From: CAZNNH01 sp964574335
Lineage (GTDB): Bacteria > Acidobacteriota > Vicinamibacteria > Fen-336
Reading direction: 5' to 3'
DNA length: 64,000 nucleotides
Assembly (NCBI GenBank): GCA_964574335.1
Contig: CAZNNH010000014.1
Span: 1-64,000, forward strand
Position numbers and translations under genes: made by a program. Under the pieces are notes generated by a model. It searched no databases. It was given only the letters and a program-made list of their open reading frames with translations, and was not told where the DNA came from. Shown here piece by piece: positions 63,659 to 64,000 of this stretch; position 1 is the first letter of the stretch, and each line of letters opens with the position of its first letter.

Positions 63659-64000
63659 ATGGTCGGCCCTGCCCTCACCCCCCGTGCGCCGAGGCCTCCC
63701 CGCGAGGTCGACGGCGAGCTGTTCCAGCACCTGGTGGCCTCGAATCCCACCAAGCCGAAGCGGGGATTCGGCTGGGGAGCCTCGCTGACGACGCACACCA
63801 TCCTCGTCGCCGCCTTGGTGTTGATCCCGATCCTGTGGCCGGCGCCGCTCCCGCAGACACCGAACTACATCCGCGCCCTCATCTACGACCCGCCGCCGCC
63901 GCCGCCGCCGCCGCCGCCCAAGGGGTCGGCGATGGTACCGGATCCCAAGCCGGCCAGGCCGGTCTCGGCCGAGCCGGCACCCACTCCGGAGCCGAAGCTG
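63659..64000 (+). CDS. TonB-like energy transducer, partial at window end
   Basis: The first 114 residues of a protein running out of the window. Residues about 46-63 (SLTTHTILVAALVLIPIL) form the N-terminal membrane helix with the Ser-x-x-x-His pattern of TonB, which contacts ExbB/ExbD. The periplasmic part opens with ten prolines and further Pro/Lys/Glu-rich repeats (PDPKPARP, EPAPTPEPKL), typical of the TonB spacer. The C-terminal TonB domain lies beyond the window, so TolA or another Pro-rich protein cannot be excluded. Confidence 0.75.
   Translation, partial: MVGPALTPRAPRPPREVDGELFQHLVASNPTKPKRGFGWGASLTTHTILVAALVLIPILWPAPLPQTPNYIRALIYDPPPPPPPPPPKGSAMVPDPKPARPVSAEPAPTPEPKL
63890..63919 (+). 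repeat. (CCG)9-CCC tract encoding ten prolines
   Basis: Nine CCG codons and a CCC in a row within the TonB-like gene. Triplet repeats of this kind can gain or lose units in frame. Confidence 0.9.

Noticed and set aside
1..64000. CRISPR arrays, tRNA/rRNA genes, IS elements or phage genes
   Set aside because: No regularly spaced repeats, cloverleaf or rRNA core, transposase motif (DDE, HUH) or phage structural gene was found on either strand.

Overview
The window is high-GC DNA (about two thirds G+C or more by eye) from a Gram-negative-type bacterium. It carries a heptosyltransferase-family gene, Wzx-, MBOAT- and YfhO-type envelope genes, a YajC-SecD-SecF block and the start of a TonB-like gene. 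A run of 100 Ns at 55007-55106 shows that it is a draft or metagenome-derived contig. No rRNA, tRNA, CRISPR array or intact transposase was seen. The mix of a huge glycan locus, Ku, and very short or absent 5' leaders would fit a deep-branching phylum such as Acidobacteriota, but nothing here proves the taxon.

Layout. (1) 41-11777, minus strand: a nine-gene operon in which all eight junctions are 4-nt stop/start overlaps. It encodes two methyltransferases, three paralogous GT-C-like membrane proteins, an FAD oxidoreductase and three GT4 glycosyltransferases. (2) 11975-14857, plus strand: a FabH-like ketosynthase, an acyl carrier protein and a polytopic membrane protein. (3) 14858-23896, minus strand: a nonulosonic (sialic-like) acid operon with a GT-B transferase, two NeuB-type synthases, an SpsF-like cytidylyltransferase, a NeuA-PseG fusion, an SDR epimerase and a Wzx-type flippase. 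(4) 23984-26965, plus strand: an internally deleted DUF72 remnant, a sulfatase-fold protein and Ku. (5) 26981-36182: an SDR enzyme, then a minus-strand operon (AcvB/VirJ-like hydrolase, zinc-ribbon HEAGH membrane protein, MBOAT O-acyltransferase, AlgJ-like plus beta-propeller fusion) divergent from an MprF-type aminoacyl-phosphatidylglycerol synthase/flippase. (6) 36209-49514, minus strand: further glycosyltransferases (GT9, GT4, several GT2), an epimerase and a DegT aminotransferase that may make an amino sugar, and large membrane proteins of the GT-C and YfhO types. (7) 49576-57300: YchF, a zinc-ribbon protein, a VWA protein, a degenerate receiver-PilZ protein, a GT2 broken by the assembly gap, and a HEAT-cyclophilin fusion. 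(8) 57350-57755: two tandem cassettes, each encoding a 20-residue Lys/Ala-rich peptide. (9) 57957-64000: Ddl, Tgt, YajC, SecD, SecF and a TonB-like protein.

Across regions 1-6 the genes form a surface-polysaccharide factory. Sugar activation (epimerases, NulO enzymes, aminotransferase), polyprenyl-linked transfer (GT2/GT4/GT-C), export (flippase), and modification (O-acylation, methylation, sulfatase-like transfer) are interleaved.

The most unusual features seen directly are: -10 boxes 6-13 nt ahead of start codons at nine genes, implying leaderless or nearly leaderless mRNAs; four genes whose only sensible start codon is CTG, ATA or ATC; the twin micro-ORF cassettes; an SGNH-acyltransferase/beta-propeller fusion; a 3 x 14-residue repeat inserted in SecF; and a central in-frame deletion in a DUF72 gene.
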